Shown here: positions 31,292-42,545 of the stretch, one piece after another
How the letters are laid out: each line of letters opens with the position of its first letter
Position numbering within the stretch: the stretch's first letter is position 1
Source: Demequina sp.
Lineage (GTDB): Bacteria; Actinomycetota; Actinomycetes; Actinomycetales; Demequinaceae
Direction of reading: 5' to 3'
NCBI GenBank assembly: GCA_030148645.1
Contig: JASBTB010000014.1
Location: 1-64,000, forward strand
Length of the DNA: 64,000 nt
Notes under the pieces: model-generated
What the model saw: the letters and a program-made list of their open reading frames with translations, nothing else
Told to the model about the DNA's origin: nothing
Databases searched by the model: none
Made by a program: the position numbers and the translations under genes

Positions 31292-31576
31292 ATGTTGAGT
31301 TCCATGTTCACCGTGATCGCCTGGGCCGTCGCCGTGTCGTTCCTCGCCTTCATCCTCGCGTTCTTCTCCGAGGGTCGGGGCGCGCATCTCATGCGCGTCG
31401 CGCTCGGCCTTGCGCCACGCAAGCGTGGGCTCGAAGCGTTCGAAACCGTGCCGCGCGACGAAGGCGATTGGCGACTGCTGTCCGTACTGGAGCAGCCGCA
31501 ACGCCAGTCCCGGCCAGCGCCGAACCTCTCGAATCGTGAGGACGATGCTGCGCGCCGCCCCGGCGCGCCCGTGTAG
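31292..31576 (+). CDS. Hypothetical small membrane protein
   Basis: One N-terminal TM segment; sits between smc and ftsY. Confidence 0.45.
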   Translation: MLSSMFTVIAWAVAVSFLAFILAFFSEGRGAHLMRVALGLAPRKRGLEAFETVPRDEGDWRLLSVLEQPQRQSRPAPNLSNREDDAARRPGAPV

Positions 31577-31609
31577 GTCTTCACTCCCTTCCTTTGGGAC
31601 ACTGAGGCC

Positions 31610-32740
31610 GTGGATGTCTCGTGGATACCTGGAAGCGCCGACGGCATCGTCGTCGGCATTGTCGCCCTCCTGGCCGTAGCGGGAGGCTGGTGGGGATGGC
31701 GGTCGCGCCGCCCCGGCCCCCCGGTGAACCGGCGTGGCGACGAAGCGACGGGTCAGACCGCGACCCTCGACCCCTCCGCAACCACGCCTGCCGCGGCGGA
31801 CACTGCGGTGGATGCGCTTGCCGAGGTCCCCGAAGACCCGGCGGCGCGGTTCGCACGCCGGAGTTCGCGCGTCGGCGGTGCGTTCGGCGCCCGCATTGCC
31901 TTGTTCTTCGGCCGTGGCGACTATGACGACTCCGCGTGGGATGAGTTGGAGGAGGCGCTGCTGACCGCCGACGTCGGAGCGACCATGACCGCGAAGATTC
32001 TCGTCGCGGTTCGTGCGCGCGTTCACGGGGGCCACTCCTCGCCGCGCGACGCGGTGCGCGAGGCGCTCATCGAGGCCATGGATCCCGACGCCGACCGGCG
32101 CCTCGACCTCGGCAGCCCCGGGTCGGGAGACCTGGCTCCCGTGCTGGTGGTGGGCGTCAACGGCGTCGGCAAAACCACCTCCGTCGGCAAACTCGCGCGA
32201 GTGCTGGTGGCCGACGGCTACTCGGTCCTGCTCGGTGCCGCAGACACGTTTCGCGCGGCCGCGGCCGACCAACTCGAGACGTGGGGTTCGCGCGTCGGCG
32301 TCGTCACGGTCCGAGCCGACAAGGATGGCGCGGACCCAGCGTCGGTTGCCTTCGAGGCAGCGCACGCCGCACAGGAACACAGTGTCGACGTGCTGCTCGT
32401 CGACACGGCCGGTCGCCTGCAGAATAAGGCGGGTCTCATGGATCAGCTCGGCAAGGTGGCCCGCGTGGTCGAAAAGGTCGCTCCCGTGCGCGAGGCGCTG
32501 CTGGTACTCGATGCCACCACCGGCCAAAACGGGTTGGTTCAGGCCCGCGTATTCGCCGAGGCCGTACCCCTGACGGGGGTGGTGCTCACCAAGATGGACG
32601 GCACGGCCAAGGGCGGAATCGTTCTTGCCGTCCAGAACTCGCTGGGCGTACCCGTGAAGTTCGTCGGCCTTGGCGAAGGAGTGGACGACCTGGCGCCGTT
32701 CGATGTCGAGGGCTTTGTCGACGGGCTTCTGGGTCCCTGA
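31610..32740 (+). CDS. ftsY: Signal recognition particle receptor FtsY
   Basis: VVGVNGVGKTTSVGKLARVLVADGYSVLLGAADTFRAAAADQLETW; DTAGRLQNKAGLMDQLGKV; TKMDGTAKGGI. Confidence 0.97.
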   Translation: MDVSWIPGSADGIVVGIVALLAVAGGWWGWRSRRPGPPVNRRGDEATGQTATLDPSATTPAAADTAVDALAEVPEDPAARFARRSSRVGGAFGARIALFFGRGDYDDSAWDELEEALLTADVGATMTAKILVAVRARVHGGHSSPRDAVREALIEAMDPDADRRLDLGSPGSGDLAPVLVVGVNGVGKTTSVGKLARVLVADGYSVLLGAADTFRAAAADQLETWGSRVGVVTVRADKDGADPASVAFEAAHAAQEHSVDVLLVDTAGRLQNKAGLMDQLGKVARVVEKVAPVREALLVLDATTGQNGLVQARVFAEAVPLTGVVLTKMDGTAKGGIVLAVQNSLGVPVKFVGLGEGVDDLAPFDVEGFVDGLLGP

Positions 32741-32894
32741 ACCACACGTCAACCCCGCAGACGCTGCGTTGTCATCCGCGCGTGAATCGGCGGGGTAGGG
32801 GGCGCCGCAGCAGCGCGCAATCGCGGCGACCTTGGTGAGGACGACCATCGCTACACGCTCGCCGCAACATGGCTTTTACCTACCCCGCCGTTTC

Positions 32895-32932
32895 GTAACG
32901 GTGCGGAAACGTGCGCGGCGTTCAGGGGAAAC
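32895..32932 (+). promoter_or_regulatory. Tandem GlnR box upstream of amt
   Basis: GTAAC-N6-GAAAC-N6-GGCGT-N6-GAAAC at 32895-32932, matching the actinobacterial a-b-a-b GlnR consensus (GTnAC-N6-GAAAC), second a-site degenerate. Confidence 0.75.
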
Positions 32933-32989
32933 CATGGTGCGCAAGGGTGGCACGTGACTGGCCACACGGCTGGTGAAAAGGAGACAAAC

Positions 32990-34566
<1,577 letters not shown>

Positions 34567-34580
34567 AGACCCACGTCACG

Positions 34581-36356
34581 ATGAGTCGTTCGGGCGGAGA
34601 CCGGGACGCCTCACGCGCGGAGGTCCCGCACCCCGCTGGGGTGCGGGACCTCAAGCGCGACAGGCACGAACTCGCCGTCGCATTGGCGGGCCAGCCAGGA
34701 CGCCAGCGCAGGCAGGCGCTCGGCGATCTGGTCCTCGCACGCCTGACCGAACACTTCCGTGCCGCGGCCGATGGTGTCGAGGGCATCGCGCTCGCCGCAG
34801 TCGGCAGCGTGGGACGCGCAGACGCGGGCCCCCATTCGGACCTTGACCTGGTGCTTCTCCACGATGGATCCCCGGCTGGCAAGGCGGTCGCGGCCGACGT
34901 TGCACAGCGCCTGTGGTATCCGATTTGGGATGCTGGCCTGCACCTGGACCACTCCACGCGGTCTCTCGCGGAGTGCCGTCACGTGGCCTCCAAGGACCTG
35001 GCGGCCGCCGCGGGCCTGCTGGACCTGCGCCACGTCGCCGGAGACGAGATGCTCGCGCTCCAGGCACGCTCGGCCATCCTCGCCGACTGGCGCTCCGCGG
35101 CGCGCAAGCGGCTGCCAGAACTGCTCGCGGCCTCGCGCGCACGGGCCGAACGCTGTGGTGAACTCGCCTATCTCATCGAGCCCAACATCAAGGAGTCACG
35201 CGGCGGTCTGCGCGACTACGTCAGCCTCACCGCGCTCGCGGCGACCTGGCTCACCGATCGTCCGCACGGCGCCGTCGACGAAGCCGCACAACACCTTCTC
35301 GACGTGCGCGACGCGCTCCACACGGCGTCGGGCAGGCCCGCCCAGATCGTCGGCCGACACGTGGCTGTGGACGTCGCCGACGCGCTCGGTATGGACGACA
35401 CGGACGAACTGCTCGCATCGATCGCCGACGCTGGCCGCACGATAGCGTTCGCAGTCGGCACCACCGAACGTGGCGCCCGCCGCTCGTTGGAGAAGTCCGG
35501 CGTGGGGTCGCGTGCCTTCCTGGCCAAACGTCTGCGTACCGCACCACGTCACGTCCACGTCGCCCAAGGTCTCATCGACGTGGACGGCGAACTGGCGCTA
35601 GCGCCGGGATACTCGGCTGAGGCCGACTCCGTCCTTCCCATGCGCGCTGCCGCCGCGGCAGCATCGGCGGGGCTCACCTTCACGCCGAGCCTTCTCGAGT
35701 CCTTCACGCGGTGCCCCGAGCCGGAACACCCCTGGCCACCTGAGGCGCTGGGCGCCTTCAGCGAACTTCTCCGCAAGGGTGACCACCTTGTGGATGTCTG
35801 GGAGACGCTCGACGTGGCAGGACAAATTGTCCGGTGGCTTCCCCAGTGGGCTGCGGTCAGAAACCGCCCCCAACGCAACCCCTTCCACGTCTATACGGTG
35901 GACCGCCACCAGATCGAAACGGTCGCACTCGCAGGCACACTGCGTAGGCAGGTGGTCGATCCGGATCTGCTGCTGTATGCGGCACTTTTCCACGACATCG
36001 GCAAGCAAGCAGGCGTCACGAATCACTCGAAGTTTGGCGCCGGGCTCATTCCCGGCATCGTCGCCCGTATGGGCCTGTCCGAGTCTCAAGGCAACGACAT
36101 CCACATTCTGGTGCGTGAACATCTCACGCTCGCCCACTTCGCCACCACCAAAGACGCGGCAGACCCCGCCGTGGCAACGGAACTCATCGGCAGGCTCGAC
36201 GGCCGGGCCGACCTTTTCGAGACGCTTCGTGCACTCACCGAGGCGGACGCCAAGGCGGCCAGTCCCAAAGCCTGGACGACGTGGCGCGAGCAACTCATCG
36301 ACACCCTCACCGCTCGCGTGCGCGCCACCTTCGCCCACGCACCGCAGGTAGGCTAG
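34581..36356 (+). CDS. glnD: Bifunctional PII uridylyl/adenylyl-transferase (GlnD)
   Basis: VGSVGRADAGPHSDLDLVLLHD nucleotidyltransferase motif; HDIGK HD domain; start uncertain. Confidence 0.9.
   Translation: MSRSGGDRDASRAEVPHPAGVRDLKRDRHELAVALAGQPGRQRRQALGDLVLARLTEHFRAAADGVEGIALAAVGSVGRADAGPHSDLDLVLLHDGSPAGKAVAADVAQRLWYPIWDAGLHLDHSTRSLAECRHVASKDLAAAAGLLDLRHVAGDEMLALQARSAILADWRSAARKRLPELLAASRARAERCGELAYLIEPNIKESRGGLRDYVSLTALAATWLTDRPHGAVDEAAQHLLDVRDALHTASGRPAQIVGRHVAVDVADALGMDDTDELLASIADAGRTIAFAVGTTERGARRSLEKSGVGSRAFLAKRLRTAPRHVHVAQGLIDVDGELALAPGYSAEADSVLPMRAAAAAASAGLTFTPSLLESFTRCPEPEHPWPPEALGAFSELLRKGDHLVDVWETLDVAGQIVRWLPQWAAVRNRPQRNPFHVYTVDRHQIETVALAGTLRRQVVDPDLLLYAALFHDIGKQAGVTNHSKFGAGLIPGIVARMGLSESQGNDIHILVREHLTLAHFATTKDAADPAVATELIGRLDGRADLFETLRALTEADAKAASPKAWTTWREQLIDTLTARVRATFAHAPQVG
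34620..34652. repeat. Perfect 15-bp inverted repeat with 3-nt loop at glnK/glnD junction
   Basis: GAGGTCCCGCACCCC-GCT-GGGGTGCGGGACCTC. Confidence 0.9.
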
Positions 36357-36385
36357 TCGACACCGTTTGCCCCGAAGGGAGAGCC

Positions 36386-37978
36386 GTGTTCGCCAGCCTG
36401 TCCGACCGACTGACAGCCACGTTCCGCACTCTTCGTGGCAAGGGACGGCTCACTGACGCCGATATCGATGGCACCGTCCTGGAGATCAGGCGTGCCCTAT
36501 TGGACGCCGACGTTGCCCTGCCAGCGGTGACCACGTTCACGGAGCGGATCCGGGCCCGTGCCGTCGGCGCCGAGGTCTCTCGGTCTCTCAACCCAGGCCA
36601 GCAGGTCGTCAAGATCGTGCACGAGGAACTCATCGAGATCCTCGGTGGGAGTGCCAGGCCGTTGCGCGTCGCCAAGACAGGGCCCACCGTCATCATGCTT
36701 GCGGGTCTTCAGGGCGCGGGCAAGACGACGTTTGCAGGCAAGTTGGCGTACCATCTCAAGGCTCTGGGTCACACGCCGCTTCTCGTGGCCGCAGACCTGC
36801 AGCGCCCCAACGCGGTGACGCAACTCGAAGTGGTGGCAGAGCGCGCTGGGGTGCCCGTGTTCGCTCCCGAGCCGGGCGTGACGCGCGAGGACGAAAAGGT
36901 GCGCGGCAACCCGGTGAAGGTGGCGGGCAACGCGATCAAGGAGGCGACCAGGCGGCAGCACTCCGTCGTGATCGTCGACACGGCCGGTCGGCTCGGCGTG
37001 GATCGCGAGTTGATGAAGCAGGCCAGCGACATCCGCAAGGCGATCGATCCCGACGAGGTCCTCTTTGTCATCGACGCGATGATCGGTCAAGACGCGGTCG
37101 CCACCGCCCAGGCCTTCCAGGCGGGTGTCGCGATGACGGGCGTGGTGCTCACCAAACTCGATGGCGATGCGCGTGGCGGTGCGGCGCTGTCGGTGCGCGA
37201 AGTCACCGGCGTCCCGATCCTCTATGCGTCGACGGGTGAGAAACTCGACGAGTTCGAGGTGTTCCATCCCGAGCGGATGGCGGGGCGCATTCTCGACATG
37301 GGCGACGTCTTGTCGCTCATCGAGAAGGCTGAGGCCACCTTCGACCAGGCCGAGGCACAGCGCATGGCCGACAAGATGTCCAAGGGCGAGGACTTCACCC
37401 TGACCGACTTCTTAAGCCAGATGCAGCAGCTCAAGAATATGGGCTCGATGAAGAAGATGCTGACGATGCTTCCCGGTATGGGGCAGATGCGCGATCAGAT
37501 CGACAATCTGGACGAGGCCGAGCTGACGCGCACCGAGGCCATCATCCAGTCGATGACACCTCTTGAACGCGACAATCCCAAGGTGCTCAACGGCTCGCGC
37601 CGATCCCGCATTGCCGCCGGATCGGGCACGTCGGTCGCACAGATCAACGCCCTGGTGAAGCGCTTTGAAGACGCGCAGCGGATGATGAAGGCCATGGCTG
37701 GGGGCGGGGGGATGCCCGGGCTGGGCGGCCTGCCCACGATGGCTCCGGGCGCGATGCCAGGCGGCAAGAAGTCCAAGGGCAAGCAGGCTCCGCAACGCAA
37801 GGTGAAGGGCAAGTCGGGCAACCCGGCTAAGCGTGCCGCCCAGGAACGCGCGCTGCGTGAGCACGGTGCGCCCGCTCCGGCATCGGGAAGCGCCTTTGGT
37901 CTGGGTCGCCCCACCTCCGACGAGCCGGAGTTTGATCCCTCGCAGCTTCCCAGCCTGGACAAGTACCTGCGCGGATGA
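36386..37978 (+). CDS. ffh: Signal recognition particle protein Ffh
   Basis: GLQGAGKTTFAGKLAYHLK, DTAGRLGVDRELMKQ, TKLDGDARGGAALSV, M-domain methionine-rich C-terminus. Confidence 0.97.
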   Translation: MFASLSDRLTATFRTLRGKGRLTDADIDGTVLEIRRALLDADVALPAVTTFTERIRARAVGAEVSRSLNPGQQVVKIVHEELIEILGGSARPLRVAKTGPTVIMLAGLQGAGKTTFAGKLAYHLKALGHTPLLVAADLQRPNAVTQLEVVAERAGVPVFAPEPGVTREDEKVRGNPVKVAGNAIKEATRRQHSVVIVDTAGRLGVDRELMKQASDIRKAIDPDEVLFVIDAMIGQDAVATAQAFQAGVAMTGVVLTKLDGDARGGAALSVREVTGVPILYASTGEKLDEFEVFHPERMAGRILDMGDVLSLIEKAEATFDQAEAQRMADKMSKGEDFTLTDFLSQMQQLKNMGSMKKMLTMLPGMGQMRDQIDNLDEAELTRTEAIIQSMTPLERDNPKVLNGSRRSRIAAGSGTSVAQINALVKRFEDAQRMMKAMAGGGGMPGLGGLPTMAPGAMPGGKKSKGKQAPQRKVKGKSGNPAKRAAQERALREHGAPAPASGSAFGLGRPTSDEPEFDPSQLPSLDKYLRG

Positions 37979-39060
37979 CGGCATACGAGTTGACGGGTCC
38001 GATCCTCGCCGCCGAGGACCGGACCGTCGGCAAGGCCTGGGTGGTGGGCGGACGTGTCACCTACGAACGGCCCCGGCACACCGACGTCACGCGGATCGGT
38101 GGCTGGGTGATTCCGGGGCTTGTCGACATGCATTGCCACCTGTCGGTTGGTCCCTCCGGTCCCGTGGATGGCGACCTGGTGCTCAAGCACGCACTGACCG
38201 AGCGCGACGCGGGAGTCCTCATGGTGAGGGACACGGGCTCAGCATCGTCACTGGAGGTGCTCGACGGTCGAAACGATGTTCCCAAGGTGTATCGCTCGGG
38301 TCGGTTCATCGCTCGTCCCAAGCGATACCTCAAGGGCTACGCCGTCGAGGTCGAACCCGACGAATTGGCGGCCGAGGCGGCCCGCCAGGCCAGGGCATCG
38401 GGTTCGTGGGTCAAGATCATCGCCGACTGGATCGACCGCGACCTTGGCGACGAGGCGGATCTCACGCCGCTGTGGTCGCCGACGCAACTCGCCGACGCGG
38501 TGGCTGCGGCCCATGCCGAGGGTGCCAGAGTGACCGCCCACACGTTCGCCACCGAGTCACTGGAGCCTCTGCTCGACGCCGATGTGGACTGTATCGAACA
38601 CGGCACGGGCATGACCGACAGCCACATGGCACGTGCGGCGGCGTCTGGAACGCCGGTGGTTCCCACGGTGCTCCAGATCGCCAATTTCGCGTCGTTTGCC
38701 GCGCTGGCCTCCGAGCGCTTCCCCCGGTTTGCCGAGCGGATGCGACGCATGTATGAGGCCAGGCACGAGCATGTCACCCGAATGTGGGAGGCGGGCATCA
38801 CACTTTTGACCGGCACGGATGCAGGCAGTTCCATCGCCCACGGTGACCTTGCGCGGGAGGCGGCCGAGATGGCGCGGTGCATCCCCGCGGTTGACGTCGT
38901 GGCGGGTGCCACCTGGCGGGCCAGGACCTTCCTTGGTGCCCCCGGGTTGGCGGAAGGGGAACCGGCCGACCTCGTGGTCCTGGCTCGCGACCCGCGCGAA
39001 GATATCGGCGTGCTCGCCGCTCCCACCGTTGTCATGCTCGACGGTGTCACCATAATCTGA
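37975..39060 (+). CDS. Amidohydrolase family protein
   Basis: VIPGLVDMHCHLS, VTAHTFATESLEPLLDADVDCIEHGTGM, LLTGTDAGSSIAHGDL. Confidence 0.88.
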   Translation: MTAYELTGPILAAEDRTVGKAWVVGGRVTYERPRHTDVTRIGGWVIPGLVDMHCHLSVGPSGPVDGDLVLKHALTERDAGVLMVRDTGSASSLEVLDGRNDVPKVYRSGRFIARPKRYLKGYAVEVEPDELAAEAARQARASGSWVKIIADWIDRDLGDEADLTPLWSPTQLADAVAAAHAEGARVTAHTFATESLEPLLDADVDCIEHGTGMTDSHMARAAASGTPVVPTVLQIANFASFAALASERFPRFAERMRRMYEARHEHVTRMWEAGITLLTGTDAGSSIAHGDLAREAAEMARCIPAVDVVAGATWRARTFLGAPGLAEGEPADLVVLARDPREDIGVLAAPTVVMLDGVTII

Positions 39061-39146
39061 GGCCCTTCTGAGGCACTTGTGAGAATGTGCCGCCACTGTG
39101 GACCTATCGCACCGCATCGGGCGGGGCCAGGCCTCAGGGAGAAATC

Positions 39147-39677
39147 GTGAAGCGCAATCGAGCGGCACTTGTCACCTCGGTGTCAACGGCCATGTTGGGT
39201 GCCGGGTGGGCGGCAGGCGTCGTCGGTACGGCGTTCGCGGCACAGGACCCCGCGTCGACCGCCACCCTGGGCGCAGCAGGCACGCAGTCGTCCTCCGTGG
39301 AAACGTCGACTGGAGCCTCGACGTTTCCAAGCGCCGCCCCGTCGGCTTCGGCGTCCGCGCCAGCGGCCGCCGCACCCTCGTCCGCGCCAGCGGCACCCAG
39401 CGGCACCTTTGACGGTGCGACCACCCAGACCCGCTATGGCAACTACCAGGTCGAGATCACGGTCGCGGCCGGCACGATCACCGACATCTCGATGTTGCAA
39501 AGCGGCAGTAGCGACGGGACGTCGCGACAGATCAGCGGATACGCCCTGCCACGGCTGATCAGCGCCGTGCTGCACAAGCAAACGGCGAATGTGGGTTACG
39601 TGTCCGGTGCGAGCTACACGACGCAAGGCTTTGAGACGTCGGTCCAGTCGGCGATGCAGGCGGCGGGTCTCGCGTGA
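39147..39677 (+). CDS. FMN-binding domain protein, exported
   Basis: Signal-like N-terminus, Ala/Ser/Pro linker, then YQVEITVAAGTITDISML...SGASYTTQGFETSVQSAM resembling the flavinylated FMN-binding motif. Confidence 0.85.
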   Translation: MKRNRAALVTSVSTAMLGAGWAAGVVGTAFAAQDPASTATLGAAGTQSSSVETSTGASTFPSAAPSASASAPAAAAPSSAPAAPSGTFDGATTQTRYGNYQVEITVAAGTITDISMLQSGSSDGTSRQISGYALPRLISAVLHKQTANVGYVSGASYTTQGFETSVQSAMQAAGLA

Positions 39678-41065
39678 GCGTCGACGTGCGCGTGCCCATC
39701 ACCGGGGACACTTTCGCTGACCGCGTCCGGACTGACTCGGCATGGCGGGACACCCTTGAGAGCATCTTCTGGCTTTCCGGCGTGGGGGCCGTGTCGCTCA
39801 TGCTTGCCACGGGTGCTCCCATCGGAAGTTTCGGCGACGCACTGACCACCATCGGCCGCGTCACGGGAATCGTCGCGGCGACCATGATGATGGTCCAGCT
39901 TCTGGTGATTGCCCGTGTGCCGTTCATCGAACGGCGCCTAGGCCATGACCGCGCCGCGGCGCTGCACGGCAGGTTGGGACGCATCGGCTTCATCGTGATC
40001 TTTGTCCACGTGGCCACGCTCGTCCTCGGCTATGCGGCACGCACCAACACGGGATGGTGGGACCAGGCGTGGGCGTTCGCCCTGCGATACGGCAACGAGA
40101 TGACCATCGCTGTGATCGGGTTCTGGCTGCTCATCGCGATCGTGGTGACGTCACTGGCCGCCGTGCGCACCAGGTGGAGGTATGAAAGATGGCACGCGGT
40201 TCATCTGCTCACCTATGTGACTGTCGCCATCAGCATTCCTCACCAGTTCGTGAACGGGACCACCTTCTCCGGGGTCGCCACGACGCCCACCGACACATTT
40301 GCCCGCTGGTACTGGGCCGCGCTGTGGACCGTCAGTGTCGGAGGGTTCCTGTTGTATCGGTGGCTACGCCCGCTGTGGCACCTGATGCGACACCAGATCA
40401 CGGTCACCAGGGTGGACAGCAATAGCGACGGCACCATCTCCGTGGAAATGACCGGCCGCGCGCTCCAGCGGATGAACCCGAAGGCCGGTCAGTTCTTCAT
40501 GTGGCGCTTCCTCGCTCCGGGCATGTGGACTGAGGCCCATCCGTTCTCGCTGTCCCGAGTGCCACGCGGAAATGCCCTCCGCATCACCGTCAAGCCGGTG
40601 GGTGACCACACGGCCGCCTTGGCACAGGTGCTTCCCGGCACCAAGGTGATGGCGGAGGGTCCCTTGGGGCGCTTCACCACGGAACACCGGCGAACTCACG
40701 GAGTCGTCTTGGCTGGCGCTGGCTCCGGCATCGCTCCCATCGTGGCCATCCTTGAGGAACTGGACTCCTCAGATCCGATCGTGGTCTTCTTGAGGGCCCG
40801 CAGCGCCTCGGAAATCCCGCACCTGGACGAGGTGAGGGAACTCGCCCACGAACGCGGGGCCACGTTGTACCTTCTCGAAGGTCGGCGGGGCGAGGGCTGG
40901 CGTCCTCAGGGCCTCACCGGTGCCATGACGGAGTTCGTGCCAAGGATCGCCGGGTCGGACATCTATGTGTGCGGCCCGGCCGCCTGGGCCGAGGCCGTGC
41001 TTGATGAGGCGCGCGCCTGTGGGGCGCCCCAAGAGCACCTCCACTACGAGCAGTTCGCCTGGTAG
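39674..41065 (+). CDS. Ferric-reductase-like transmembrane / FAD-NAD(P) oxidoreductase
   Basis: TM heme domain (HGRLGRIGFIVIFVHVATLVLGY, WHAVHLLTYVTVAISIPHQF), HPFSLSRVP FAD site, VLAGAGSGIAPIVAILEEL NAD site. Confidence 0.88.
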   Translation: MSVDVRVPITGDTFADRVRTDSAWRDTLESIFWLSGVGAVSLMLATGAPIGSFGDALTTIGRVTGIVAATMMMVQLLVIARVPFIERRLGHDRAAALHGRLGRIGFIVIFVHVATLVLGYAARTNTGWWDQAWAFALRYGNEMTIAVIGFWLLIAIVVTSLAAVRTRWRYERWHAVHLLTYVTVAISIPHQFVNGTTFSGVATTPTDTFARWYWAALWTVSVGGFLLYRWLRPLWHLMRHQITVTRVDSNSDGTISVEMTGRALQRMNPKAGQFFMWRFLAPGMWTEAHPFSLSRVPRGNALRITVKPVGDHTAALAQVLPGTKVMAEGPLGRFTTEHRRTHGVVLAGAGSGIAPIVAILEELDSSDPIVVFLRARSASEIPHLDEVRELAHERGATLYLLEGRRGEGWRPQGLTGAMTEFVPRIAGSDIYVCGPAAWAEAVLDEARACGAPQEHLHYEQFAW

Positions 41066-41172
41066 CGACCGTCTCGGGGGAATGGGAGCGCCGCGTCCCG
41101 CGTTGCGCACGACGGTAACGGCTCACGTGCAGCCTACGAAGCCATGCGAGATCACGCGAGGAAGGAACGTCG

Positions 41173-41451
41173 ATGAGGGCGAGCCTGGCGCTGAGCCCGG
41201 TTCGGATCGTGGTGCCTTCGCGGTGGTCCGACATGGCTTCCGTCGCAATCTGCGTGGTTGCCGCGATCGGTGTGGCTTTCTTCCTTCGTGGTGTGCTGGT
41301 ATCCCGGGTCAACGCTTGGGCCATGCCCACCATCGTGCACAGGGTGCCCAGGGTTCAACGCGCCGACGTCGAGTTCGTCTTGGGCGCCTCGATCACGTCA
41401 CCCGTGGCGGTTGAGTCCGTTGCTGGCAATGTGCACGAAGCGGCACGATAG
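41173..41451 (+). CDS. Hypothetical small membrane protein
   Basis: One TM segment (VAICVVAAIGVAFFLRGVLV); lies inside the flavin cassette. Confidence 0.35.
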   Translation: MRASLALSPVRIVVPSRWSDMASVAICVVAAIGVAFFLRGVLVSRVNAWAMPTIVHRVPRVQRADVEFVLGASITSPVAVESVAGNVHEAAR

Positions 41452-41599
41452 CGATGAGGGCGTCTCAGGAGGCGGCGATGGCGATCGGTGGTGTCAAGAT
41501 GGCGGCCGTGGTACCTGCGCGTGTGTCGCGACCGCGTCCCGGCGGGCACCACTCGAGGTCCGCACCCGCCCTTGTCAACGACGCTCAGGAGGCGAACTC

Positions 41600-42391
41600 G
41601 TGACGGCGGTGCCACCCTTCACATCGACCGTGACGGCCATGGGCATGCCGTTCGTCGTGCAGATGCAGATTCCAGCGTCCGTGACGGTGGCAACCGCCGC
41701 GGTGGAGCGTTTCCACGCCGAACTCACATGGGCCGACGAGGTCTTCTCCCTCTTCAAAGACGACTCCTACCTGTCCCGTCTCAACCGTGGCGAGATCTCA
41801 ATCGATGACTGCCCGGAGGAGATGTTCGAGATTCTGAACGCCTGCGAGTGGTATCGGGCTAAGACGTTGGGTGGCTTCGACGCGCGCCGCCCCGACCACC
41901 TCGATCCGAGCGGCATCGTCAAGGGGTGGGCGGTGGCGCGCGGCTCCGCAGCGCTCGATGCCATCGGTGCCGCATCCTGGATGATTGGCGCCAGTGGCGA
42001 TGTCCTGGTGTCCGGCGAGGGGCACGAGTGGCGCATCGGTATCGCCGACCCCCGGGTCGTCGGCGATCCGACCGGACGTGCCGTGGTGGATGTCGTGATG
42101 CTTGGTGGAAGGCTCAGGGCGCTGGCCACGTCGGGTGGCGCCAACAAAGGCTTACACATCTGGGATCCGGTGACAGGACAAGGCGCCGACCACTACCTCC
42201 AGGTCTCGGTGATGGCCGCCAACATGGTGGACGCCGATGCCTGGGCCACGGCGATCGCGGCGGGCGGCGAGAGGGTCCTGTCCGCCGCGCTCGATGCTGG
42301 CATGGAGGCGATGGCTATCACCGCCGAACGCGACGACGGGACCTATGGGGCGTATGCATCGTCGGGCTGGCCCTCGATCCTGCCCGCGTAG
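41600..42391 (+). CDS. apbE: FAD:protein FMN transferase (ApbE family)
   Basis: LDPSGIVKGWAVARGSAALDAIGAASWMIGASGDVLVSG; AGGAGG precedes GTG 41600. Confidence 0.87.
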   Translation: MTAVPPFTSTVTAMGMPFVVQMQIPASVTVATAAVERFHAELTWADEVFSLFKDDSYLSRLNRGEISIDDCPEEMFEILNACEWYRAKTLGGFDARRPDHLDPSGIVKGWAVARGSAALDAIGAASWMIGASGDVLVSGEGHEWRIGIADPRVVGDPTGRAVVDVVMLGGRLRALATSGGANKGLHIWDPVTGQGADHYLQVSVMAANMVDADAWATAIAAGGERVLSAALDAGMEAMAITAERDDGTYGAYASSGWPSILPA

Positions 42392-42545
42392 CGTTCGCGT
42401 AGCGTGCCCACCCTCTGGCATACTTGTCGGTTGGCGCTTGCGGCCCTCTACCCGCAGGTGACTATTCGTCTTGTCAGGCGTCCCGGTCTATTTCCCGGAC
42501 CGGTGCTGCCCGACTCACACCGAATCCTGAGGAGCAGTACCGAAA

